DNA from: UBA5738 sp964470995
Lineage (GTDB): Bacteria; Patescibacteriota; Minisyncoccia; Minisyncoccales; UBA5738
Reading direction: 5' to 3'
Length of the DNA stretch: 15,315 bases
Assembly (NCBI GenBank): GCA_964470995.1
Contig: CAYYEP010000019.1
Location: forward strand, 1 to 15,315
Shown: positions 1-6,455 of the stretch, piece by piece
Numbering within the stretch: the first letter of the stretch is position 1
How the letters are laid out: the number at the start of each line of letters is the position of its first letter
The notes under the pieces: generated by a model
The model's input: the letters and a program-made list of their open reading frames with translations, nothing else
The model's database searches: none
Told to the model about the DNA's origin: nothing
Made by a program: the position numbers and the translations under genes

Positions 1-331
1 TTGTAGTTGCCGGTGGTGTTGGAATAGAGGGAATTTACCCCCAGCGCGTTGTTGTTGTTGCCGGTGGTGTTGGAATAGAGGGATTGATACCCCAGCGCGT
101 TGTTGTTGTTGCCGGTGGTGTTGGAGTAAAGGGAATTTATCCCCAGCGCGTTGTTGTGGTAGCCAGAGGTGTTGGAGTAGAGGGAATAATACCCCAGCGC
201 GTTGTTGTGGTAGCCAGAGGTGTTGGAGTAGAGGGAATTTACCCCCTGCGCGTTGTTGTAGTTGCCGGTGGTGTTGGAATAGAGGGAATTTACCCCCAGC
301 GCGTTGTTGTAGTAGCCGGTGGTGTTCTGCC
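1..331 (-). repeat. 51-bp coding tandem repeat, array B (at least 6 units)
   Basis: The string cccagcgcg or a close variant recurs at 40, 91, 142, 193, 244 and 295, an exact 51-bp period. Each unit encodes 17 residues of the form NTTGxxNNALGxxSLYS. Units differ mainly at the two positions after NTTG (NN, NY, YH, YY) and after ALG (VN, YY, IN, YQ), while the framework is nearly fixed at DNA level. The array runs off the window at base 1, so its total copy number is unknown. Confidence 0.95.
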
Positions 332-3300
332 GGCCCGCGCCCGACCCGATGAAGATGTTGTTCAGCCCCGAACCGCCGGCTTTGATTTGCACCCCGCCGA
401 CCGTGCCATCGGCGTTGAGCAAGGCAAATGCCGGAGTCGCCGCGGGAGTAACCAATCGGACGGTGATATTGTCCAGTGTCCCATTATAGGTGCTGGATGG
501 CGTGATGGAGAATGTCTGCGTCCCCGTTGCCCCCGATGTTTTAATCGTCACCGAAGTGGCTTCCCAATATGCTCTCGCCACGCTTGCCGACCCAATGGCA
601 AAAGTGAGCGACCCCGCCGTGTCGCCGGTTTCAGTGTAATCTATCTGGTAGTATTTTCCGGTGGTGACGGTGATGTCCTGCGAGATGGCTTCCGCCGCCC
701 CCGCGGTATGCGCCGCCGCGCCTGTTGCCGCCAACCAATTCGCGCCCGCCGTCCAGCCGGTAAAGTCATTGGTGGCAAAATCCCCGTTAGTCAAAAGACT
801 ACTCCCCAAAGTCGTCTCCGAAGCCTCCGACTGTATTGCCAGCCTATACCCCGGCGCCGCCGTCCCGATCCCGACATTGCCCGCTTCGCTGATACGCAAT
901 TTTTCGCTCCAACTGCCCGCGTTTCTTGTTGAAAACGCCAGCGCGCCGCTCTGGGCGCCGTCGGCATGGCTCACGCCAATCAAATCAATACCCGCCACGG
1001 TTTGCACCGTGCCGCTCAAATTCGCCTGACCGAAAGCAAGGCCGATGGTGTTGTTGGCGGTGGTATCGGTATTCACGATCCCCAGCAAACTCGCATCGCC
1101 CACATCCGTGCTGGCATTCGCCCCCGCAACATTAAGCTTGTAAACCGGCGCGGTCGTGCCAATGCCGACATTGCCGGCACTATTGATAAACATCCTGATC
1201 TTTGAACTATCAAACGCGTCAGCGTTTGTTTGGAAGCCAATACCGTCATACGCACTCATTAATAAACCATCAGAAGTAACATTTTCGCTATTCCAATCAC
1301 GAACAGAAAGCGCAACATTTTGGGTAAACCCTTCCCTAAAATAAATACCAGCGCCATCACCAATATCAAAAGCATCAACCAATAAACTACCTTCTACATG
1401 TAACTTCTGCACCGGTCCCGTTGTCCCGATGCCGACATTGCCCGAAATAGCTAAATTCGCTGTCCCTGGATCAGTATAACCAATTCCCACTTTATTCAAA
1501 AAATAAGAAGGCGTCTCCTCATAACCACTTAATTTAACATTGGTAACATTGTTCGCACTTCTCACATAGACCATAGCGTCCGAGCTTTCCTGCGCGACCT
1601 CAAAAATTTTATTTGTCCCTGTATAGCTACTTTTCACTGATAAAAGTTCTGAGTCTTGCACGCTCTGTATGGTAAGTTTCCCAGTCGGCGCGGTCGTGCC
1701 AATGCCGACATTGCCGGTACTCCCTTGTACCGTCATTTTAGTGGCCCAAACATTTGGAGCGGTTGCGGTCTGGAAAAACAAATTCGTAGAATCATAGCTA
1801 TCAAAATACTGTTGACTCATAATACGTGCGCCAATCCCAGCCGCATAACCGTTGATAAGTTCCAGCCCCGCGCCCGTTGTCGGGAATAGACCAACATCAT
1901 CCCGAGAAGTATTTCTAACTCGCAAAAATGTCGCGCTGGAATCAGTTGAAGAATTGGACGAATTAGCACCACTCACTTCCAATTTGAAAGCCGGTGCCAT
2001 CGTCCCAATCCCCACATTGCCCGAAGATAGCGTTGCGTTCCGGCCATCCACGCCGGTGCCAAAAATCAGGTTGCCGATGTTTAATTGGTTGCTGGCGGTT
2101 GCCGACGGCGCGTCAATATCGTAGCCGATAATCACATTGCCCGACCCGCTGGTGAGGTTTTCCCCCGCCTTGTATCCCAGCCCGAGATTATAGTTGCCCG
2201 TGGTCAGATTATAGAGCGCATAGCTTCCCACCGCCGTTGTCCCGCTGTGGGAATTAACCGCCCCCGCGCCATACCCGCCCGCGCGGTAACCAAAGTAGTT
2301 GTTCTCACTGCCAGTTTCGTTGTATCGTCCCGCTTCCCTTCCCAGCGCGTTGTTGTAGTTGCCGGTGGTGTTGGAGTAGAGGGAATTTACCCCCAGCGCG
2401 TTGTTGTTGTTGCCGGTGGTGTTGGAAAGGAGGGCGTTGCTCCCGAACGCGGCATTGGCATAGCCGGTGGTGTTGGAAAAAAGAGCGTTCGCTCCCACGC
2501 CGGTGTTGAACGACGCATGCCAAGTTTCCGACGCCGTGCTTCCCATCGTGAAATTGCCGGCGTCCGAACCAATGAAGGTGTTGTATCCGTCGGTCGTTAC
2601 CGTGCCGTTGTTGCCATAATTAAAGTCGTGGATAAATAATGTGCCGTTTTTGGTAATTGCCCCGAACTGGTTGGCGTTGGTGGTATTGTCCAAATCCAAA
2701 TTTCCCCCAACAATATCCAGCTTCGCCCCGGGCGTCGTGGTCCCGATGCCCACATTGCCGGCATCATTGATCACCAATTTTGCCGTTCCTCCCGAATTGT
2801 CAATCCTAAAAATTGACGGCAAAACCGCCATTACCGTTCCGGAGTTGGAGGCCGAAAAAACAGAATCTGCCGTTAACGATGTATTGCTGGCAATGGCAGT
2901 GATTGTTTTAGTTTCTCCGTTGATGGTGATTCTGTCGCCAATGCCAATCTGGGTGAGAAAAAGGGTGTCAGTGCCGCTCACCGTCGCGGAACCGGCGGTG
3001 GTGTTCACCGTCCCCGATGAATTGAAAGAAGCCGCGGCTTTTACCGTCAGCCGGGAAAGTTTGTTGGTGGTTCCTCCTATCCCGATATTTCCATTACCGT
3101 CAATATGAAATCTAGTTGTATTCGCGATGGATCCGTTGGGCGTGGTGTAAATGGAATATGAAGACCCGTGAGCGCTATCGGTCCAATTTTCCGTCGCTCT
3201 GGCAATGGCAAATGCCGCCCTTCCATAAGCCGCACCGTCCCAGCCATAAAAATTGTGGTAGCCCAATTCCGCGCCGAGGGACACCGCGCCGTCAATATCG

Positions 3301-5231
3301 CTGTTATTGCCCCGTTTGTAAGTGCTGATACCGCTCGCGAAATTGTTTTTTGTCCAGAAATATAAATTAAGAAAGCCATTGGAATTTTTTGACCCGAATT
3401 GCCCCCTTGAAGCGACTTGAAGATCGCCGCCGCTGGTAAGCGTAAGTTTTCTGTTACCTTCGTTGTCGTCAGCCGCAAACAAATCCGTGCGATTGACATA
3501 GACAGTCAAACCGGAGGCGGTTTCTCCCAAATACCTGCCCGAGATAATAAGATGGGTATCATCGGTAATTGAAATAATTCCAAATATCTCCGTTCCGATT
3601 TTAATCACATCTCCTTCTTCCAAATCATTGGTGAATGATGTACCGGTGCCAGTCACTATCGCTCCACCATTACCTATCGCCACCGTGCCGGAAAGGGCAT
3701 AAAACGAGCCCCCCTTAAGGTTGAGAATCCCCGCTGGGATGGTCGTGCCGATGCCAATTTTCCCGGCGGTTTCGTAAAGCGCGGAATTGGTAATCGAATT
3801 GGTACCGCTAAATTTGGCGAGATGGCCCGCGGTACCGGCAAGATTAGCCAGCGGCGCATAGTAAGAGCCGTGCTGGCCGTCCAATAAGTCGGAATTCAAG
3901 TTAGCAACTAAATCAGTATTGGAGGTAGCGATGGTATTGTTTCCCAAAACCAGATTGCCGCCCAGGGTTAGGGTGCCAACGGCAACAATATTGCCGCTCG
4001 CGTCCACTGTGAACCGGGGATTGCCGCCCACCCCCGCGGCGATAAGATAAGCGTTGGTGAGCGCGGTGGTGGGATTGATTAGGAGTGACGCGTCAGCATA
4101 GGCAACAGTGGCGGAAACATAGTTGAACACTCCTTGGCCACTGGTATTGATGGCACTGGTGTAGATGGTCTTGGCATACAGGTTGTTGAAGTAATTACTG
4201 CTGCCGCCCAAATCCTGGGAAATGTTGGTTTGGGGAACAATGTTGCCGCTAACGGTTAAATTGCCGCCGTTGTCGATAGCAGCGGCGCCGTTAAGGAATT
4301 CAATAACACCGGAGTTGGAGTCCAATTCCAAATCTCCGGTTTCGGTACTGATGGTATTTTGTTTAAAAGTTAGATTGTCGGCAACCAAAGCGACGCCGGC
4401 ACCGTCTTGGGCAATATTAAGAGCGGGACTGGCCGAGTTGGCGGTAATACTGGCAATATCATTGAGGGTGAAAATTCCCAGAAGAGCAAGATCGCCGTTG
4501 ATGCGGGCGTTGCCATTCTTGTCAATCGAAAAATTACCGGAATCAATTGCAAATGTCTTGGCGGTAATGCTGTCGGGAAGGCGATAGCTAACACCTAATG
4601 AATAATTAGGACGATCCGAATCCAAAAGACGCTCAAGAAGATCGAGGCGGGCTTCGGTTTCGGTATCGGTTTGCACCATTTTTTCGACAATGGTTTCGGT
4701 GTGCCGGGTTTGGACAACCGGATTGTACGTGTTGTAAACGTTCTGGATTGTTGAGGAAGGTTTATTCTCGGGGGCGATATAAGAATCGCGGGCGACAAGT
4801 TGCGGGGCTGCGGCGGGGATATCTTCAGCGGCGGGCGGCAAGTTGGTTACGGATATGGAATTAGAGATATTGTCTGTCGAAGATTCTTGGGTTACTGCGA
4901 CACTGTTTTGTTGCGAAGGGCCAACCTCCGCCGCAGGAGATAAATTTTGACTGGTTAATATTTCCGCTTCTTCTTTTTGCGGACAATTAAAACCAAAGAA
5001 ACAGGTAAAATTTTGCCAGGCGGTTGCCAAACTGGCTTGAGAGAGCGCCAATGTTAACTCATTACTAACAACCCGGCCAGACGCAGTAATTTGATCGGCA
5101 AAAACACCAACACTCTCAATAATACCGGCGCGGGCGGTTTGAGGCGGCGATACGCAAGCCAAAACTACCAAAAAAGCACAAACAATTTTGGTCAAAAATC
5201 GCTTTTTTTTGTTATGGTTCACTGGCTTCAT
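1..5231 (-). CDS. Giant secreted repeat-rich fibre protein, N-terminal 1743 residues (C-terminus off the window)
   Basis: One frame stays open from the ATG at 5231 to base 1 with no stop, so the gene is partial at its 3' end. The N-terminus has a Lys/Arg-rich segment (residues 8-15), a hydrophobic core (16-25) and an ARA|G signal-peptidase I site near residue 35; Cys26 in VVLAC could instead be a lipoprotein cysteine. A short heptad-like stretch near residues 175-205 (ETIVEKMVQ, then ARLDLLERLL) suggests a trimeric coiled coil. The body is beta-rich, Asn/Gly/Thr-rich and has about eight spaced N-V-G-I-G-T-T-type motifs, two related modules with a GTGTSF/SGTDTLF core followed by GD-I-I (near residues 520-560 and 740-780), two arrays of a 17-residue NTTG repeat, and a CBM4/9-like stretch starting NGDF...GW near residue 1475. 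Such layouts occur in tail-fibre-like surface proteins that often end in an S74 intramolecular chaperone; that end would lie beyond base 1 and is inference. Likely role: cell-surface adhesin or fibre. The binding target is unknown. Confidence 0.85.
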   Translation of the reverse strand, partial: MKPVNHNKKKRFLTKIVCAFLVVLACVSPPQTARAGIIESVGVFADQITASGRVVSNELTLALSQASLATAWQNFTCFFGFNCPQKEEAEILTSQNLSPAAEVGPSQQNSVAVTQESSTDNISNSISVTNLPPAAEDIPAAAPQLVARDSYIAPENKPSSTIQNVYNTYNPVVQTRHTETIVEKMVQTDTETEARLDLLERLLDSDRPNYSLGVSYRLPDSITAKTFAIDSGNFSIDKNGNARINGDLALLGIFTLNDIASITANSASPALNIAQDGAGVALVADNLTFKQNTISTETGDLELDSNSGVIEFLNGAAAIDNGGNLTVSGNIVPQTNISQDLGGSSNYFNNLYAKTIYTSAINTSGQGVFNYVSATVAYADASLLINPTTALTNAYLIAAGVGGNPRFTVDASGNIVAVGTLTLGGNLVLGNNTIATSNTDLVANLNSDLLDGQHGSYYAPLANLAGTAGHLAKFSGTNSITNSALYETAGKIGIGTTIPAGILNLKGGSFYALSGTVAIGNGGAIVTGTGTSFTNDLEEGDVIKIGTEIFGIISITDDTHLIISGRYLGETASGLTVYVNRTDLFAADDNEGNRKLTLTSGGDLQVASRGQFGSKNSNGFLNLYFWTKNNFASGISTYKRGNNSDIDGAVSLGAELGYHNFYGWDGAAYGRAAFAIARATENWTDSAHGSSYSIYTTPNGSIANTTRFHIDGNGNIGIGGTTNKLSRLTVKAAASFNSSGTVNTTAGSATVSGTDTLFLTQIGIGDRITINGETKTITAIASNTSLTADSVFSASNSGTVMAVLPSIFRIDNSGGTAKLVINDAGNVGIGTTTPGAKLDIVGGNLDLDNTTNANQFGAITKNGTLFIHDFNYGNNGTVTTDGYNTFIGSDAGNFTMGSTASETWHASFNTGVGANALFSNTTGYANAAFGSNALLSNTTGNNNNALGVNSLYSNTTGNYNNALGREAGRYNETGSENNYFGYRAGGYGAGAVNSHSGTTAVGSYALYNLTTGNYNLGLGYKAGENLTSGSGNVIIGYDIDAPSATASNQLNIGNLIFGTGVDGRNATLSSGNVGIGTMAPAFKLEVSGANSSNSSTDSSATFLRVRNTSRDDVGLFPTTGAGLELINGYAAGIGARIMSQQYFDSYDSTNLFFQTATAPNVWATKMTVQGSTGNVGIGTTAPTGKLTIQSVQDSELLSVKSSYTGTNKIFEVAQESSDAMVYVRSANNVTNVKLSGYEETPSYFLNKVGIGYTDPGTANLAISGNVGIGTTGPVQKLHVEGSLLVDAFDIGDGAGIYFREGFTQNVALSVRDWNSENVTSDGLLMSAYDGIGFQTNADAFDSSKIRMFINSAGNVGIGTTAPVYKLNVAGANASTDVGDASLLGIVNTDTTANNTIGLAFGQANLSGTVQTVAGIDLIGVSHADGAQSGALAFSTRNAGSWSEKLRISEAGNVGIGTAAPGYRLAIQSEASETTLGSSLLTNGDFATNDFTGWTAGANWLAATGAAAHTAGAAEAISQDITVTTGKYYQIDYTETGDTAGSLTFAIGSASVARAYWEATSVTIKTSGATGTQTFSITPSSTYNGTLDNITVRLVTPAATPAFALLNADGTVGGVQIKAGGSGLNNIFIGSGAGRQNTTGYYNNALGVNSLYSNTTGNYNNAQGVNSLYSNTSGYHNNALGYYSLYSNTSGYHNNALGINSLYSNTTGNNNNALGYQSLYSNTTGNNNNALGVNSLYSNTTGNY
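2341..2508 (-). repeat. 51-bp coding tandem repeat, array A (about 3 units)
   Basis: The same 17-residue unit as at 1-331 appears here about three times (junctions at 2341, 2392 and near 2443), with more divergent flanking copies such as ANALFSNTTGYANAAFGS. The two central units are almost identical in DNA to units of the other array, roughly 2 kb away in the same gene. That suggests recent duplication or gene conversion between the arrays. Confidence 0.9.
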
Positions 5232-5273
5232 TTAAACCATCTTTCTGATTGGCCTTTCCAATGGTTTATTATA
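5229..5273 (-). promoter_or_regulatory. Probable leader and -10 region of the fibre gene, with inverted repeat
   Basis: A perfect TATAAT lies at 5273-5268 on the minus strand, 36 bp before the ATG. No convincing -35 is seen at 16-18 bp. A perfect 8-bp inverted repeat, TAAACCAT (5268-5261) and ATGGTTTA (5240-5233), spans the leader: one arm overlaps the end of the -10 box, the other abuts the start codon. An inner pair (CCAAT/ATTGG) could form a competing hairpin. The purine-rich AGAAAGATGG just before the ATG is the only ribosome-binding-like sequence and lies at the downstream arm. A two-codon reading frame (ATG GTT TAA) ends directly at the real ATG. Operator, translational hairpin or chance are all possible. 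Confidence 0.4.
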
Positions 5274-5392
5274 TCTCAAAACAAGACCGGATGCACTGTG
5301 GAAAACCCACCCGATTTATATTCTTAATTAGGGTTTTTAATCCCGGCATCCGCGCTGGAGCTAACCTTTAAAACACATTCTTTACTCCCGAT

Positions 5393-5422
5393 TTTATCCC
5401 AGTTTATCCCAGTTTATCCCAG
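5393..5422. repeat. Three tandem copies of TTTATCCCAG
   Basis: Three perfect 10-bp direct repeats lie at 5393-5402, 5403-5412 and 5413-5422, in the spacer between iorB and the fibre gene and about 160 bp upstream of the fibre ATG. The period matches one helical turn, so a protein could contact each copy on one face. The unit resembles a DnaA box only loosely (TTATCC shared, then CAG instead of ACA). The rest of this 293-bp spacer (5232-5524) is otherwise unremarkable and AT-rich. Confidence 0.85.
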
Positions 5423-5489
5423 AAATTTTCCGTTCAATTCCGGACTGATAAATCAGCAAACATAGAATCAAAAAATACCTGAATCATTT

Positions 5490-5502
5490 AAGGCCAGGCC
5501 TT
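5490..5502 (-). terminator. Weak terminator-like hairpin after iorB
   Basis: AAGGCC and GGCCTT are separated by one base, giving in practice a 5-bp stem with a 3-nt loop, 22 nt beyond the iorB stop. No clear U-tract follows on the minus strand. It is the only hairpin seen there and may not terminate transcription. Confidence 0.25.
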
Positions 5503-5524
5503 TTACGGCAAACAGCCAAAAAAG

Positions 5525-6136
5525 TTAATTTTGCGAAGCGTATTTTTGGGCGAGTTCCCAGGTTTTGACATTCAAGTCGAGATACTTGGGCGCGACAGAT
5601 GATTTGATCGCCTCCAGCAAATTTTGCGGATCAAGAGGGATCAATCCCTTAAACGCGGCATAGCAGATCATAAATATCCCGGAAACCACGGGAGTTCCCA
5701 ATTCCTGGGCGCAAATGGCGTTGGCGTCAATCGTTTCGATGTATTGGGTGTAGTTTTTCAGGTCTTTGACGACTATATCTTCGGTGAGCGAAGTTTTGCC
5801 GGGAATGTTCACGGCAAGCTTATTGATAAGATATTTGGTTTGGGGACCGGCAAAATACGCAGCTTTCAAACATTCCTGCATTTCCAGCCCCACGATCAGA
5901 TCGGCTTTTTGCGCACCAACGAGGGGCGAAAAAACCTGTTTGCCAAATTTGATGTGGACTTCCACCGACCCGCCGCGCTGGGATAAACCGTGGAGTTCAC
6001 TGGTCTTGGCATCCAAACCTTGCATCACTGCGGCGGCGGAAAGAATTTCAAGCAATGTAATCAAGCCCTGGCCGCCCGTGCCCACGATTACCACACCAAA
6101 TGTTTTTTGCAGTTCGTTGTTATCGTTATTTGCCAT
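5525..6136 (-). CDS. iorB: Indolepyruvate:ferredoxin oxidoreductase, beta subunit
   Basis: A 203-residue protein of the pyruvate/ketoisovalerate oxidoreductase gamma-domain family, close to the usual IorB length of about 190-200. It has the N-terminal glycine motif GTGGQG (residues 19-24) after a hydrophobic strand, then SELHGLSQRGG (46-56), a family hallmark, and PVVSGIFMICYA in the C-terminal half. With IorA it catalyses oxidative decarboxylation of arylpyruvates (indolepyruvate, phenylpyruvate) to aryl-acetyl-CoA with reduction of ferredoxin, in the cytoplasm. It follows iorA in the same direction, as expected for an operon, but the spacer is 319 bp as assembled (164 bp if the gap at 6331-6430 is an artefact) and holds two nested palindromes. 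The ATG at 6136 is followed directly by an Asn-rich tail and then the family core; an AGGAT element lies somewhat far upstream. Confidence 0.93.
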   Translation of the reverse strand: MANNDNNELQKTFGVVIVGTGGQGLITLLEILSAAAVMQGLDAKTSELHGLSQRGGSVEVHIKFGKQVFSPLVGAQKADLIVGLEMQECLKAAYFAGPQTKYLINKLAVNIPGKTSLTEDIVVKDLKNYTQYIETIDANAICAQELGTPVVSGIFMICYAAFKGLIPLDPQNLLEAIKSSVAPKYLDLNVKTWELAQKYASQN

Positions 6137-6175
6137 AGATATTTTTTATCCTAAAATTCAAAATACAAGTTTATC

Positions 6176-6213
6176 AAGGTCGCACCTTGCCGATTACGGC
6201 AAGGAACGACCTT
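6176..6213. repeat. AAGGT nested palindrome, element 1
   Basis: A 38-bp nested palindrome: outer arms AAGGTCG (6176-6182) and CGACCTT (6207-6213), inner arms CCTTGCCG (6185-6192) and CGGCAAGG (6197-6204), loop ATTA, with 2-nt internal bulges. All 15 pairs are perfect. It is not followed by a U-tract on either strand, so it is not a plain terminator. It shares its ends with elements at 6249, 13473 and 14514. Confidence 0.85.
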
Positions 6214-6248
6214 TAATGCAAATACTTTAAATTCAATACAGTTTGGGC

Positions 6249-6287
6249 AAGGTGGATACCTCGGCGAGTATGCCGAGGAACGACCTT
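6249..6287. repeat. AAGGT nested palindrome, element 2
   Basis: Outer arms AAGGTGG (6249-6255) and CGACCTT (6281-6287), with one mismatch, enclose inner arms CCTCGGC (6259-6265) and GCCGAGG (6272-6278). About 27 bp on the right side (from GAACGACCTTTAATGC onward) nearly repeat the right side of element 1. The iorA stop codon lies 14 bp beyond the right arm in the copy across the gap, so the pair may have grown by duplication of the iorA 3' end. Confidence 0.8.
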
Positions 6288-6330
6288 TAATGCAAATATT
6301 TTAACTGGCGGCCTCTTTTTTTTCGACGAA

Positions 6331-6430
6331 NNNNNNNNNNNNNNNNNNNNNNNNNNNNNNNNNNNNNNNNNNNNNNNNNNNNNNNNNNNNNNNNNNNNNN
6401 NNNNNNNNNNNNNNNNNNNNNNNNNNNNNN
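6331..6430. other. 100-N scaffold gap flanked by an identical 55-bp sequence (probable unmerged contig overlap)
   Basis: Exactly 100 Ns. The 55 bases before the gap (6276-6330) are identical to the 55 bases after it (6431-6485), including an 8-T homopolymer. Both copies contain the last nine codons and stop of iorA, so 6301-6330 looks like a truncated second iorA end but is best explained as contig-end overlap left unmerged by the scaffolder. Collapsing it removes 155 bp and leaves iorA and iorB intact. Confidence 0.9.
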
Positions 6431-6455
6431 AGGAACGACCTTTAATGCAAATATT

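Noticed and set aside
1..331. CRISPR array
   Set aside because: The regular 51-bp repeats have no unique spacers and are in frame with a protein repeat.
84..932. Plus-strand frames across 84-4600, including one of 282 codons
   Set aside because: They lie opposite the continuous minus-strand fibre frame. The longest ones only reflect its 51-bp repeats and GC-rich codons, and none resembles a known protein.
5393..5422. Replication origin with DnaA boxes
   Set aside because: TTTATCCCAG differs from the TTATNCACA box at key positions, and no dnaA or dnaN lies nearby.
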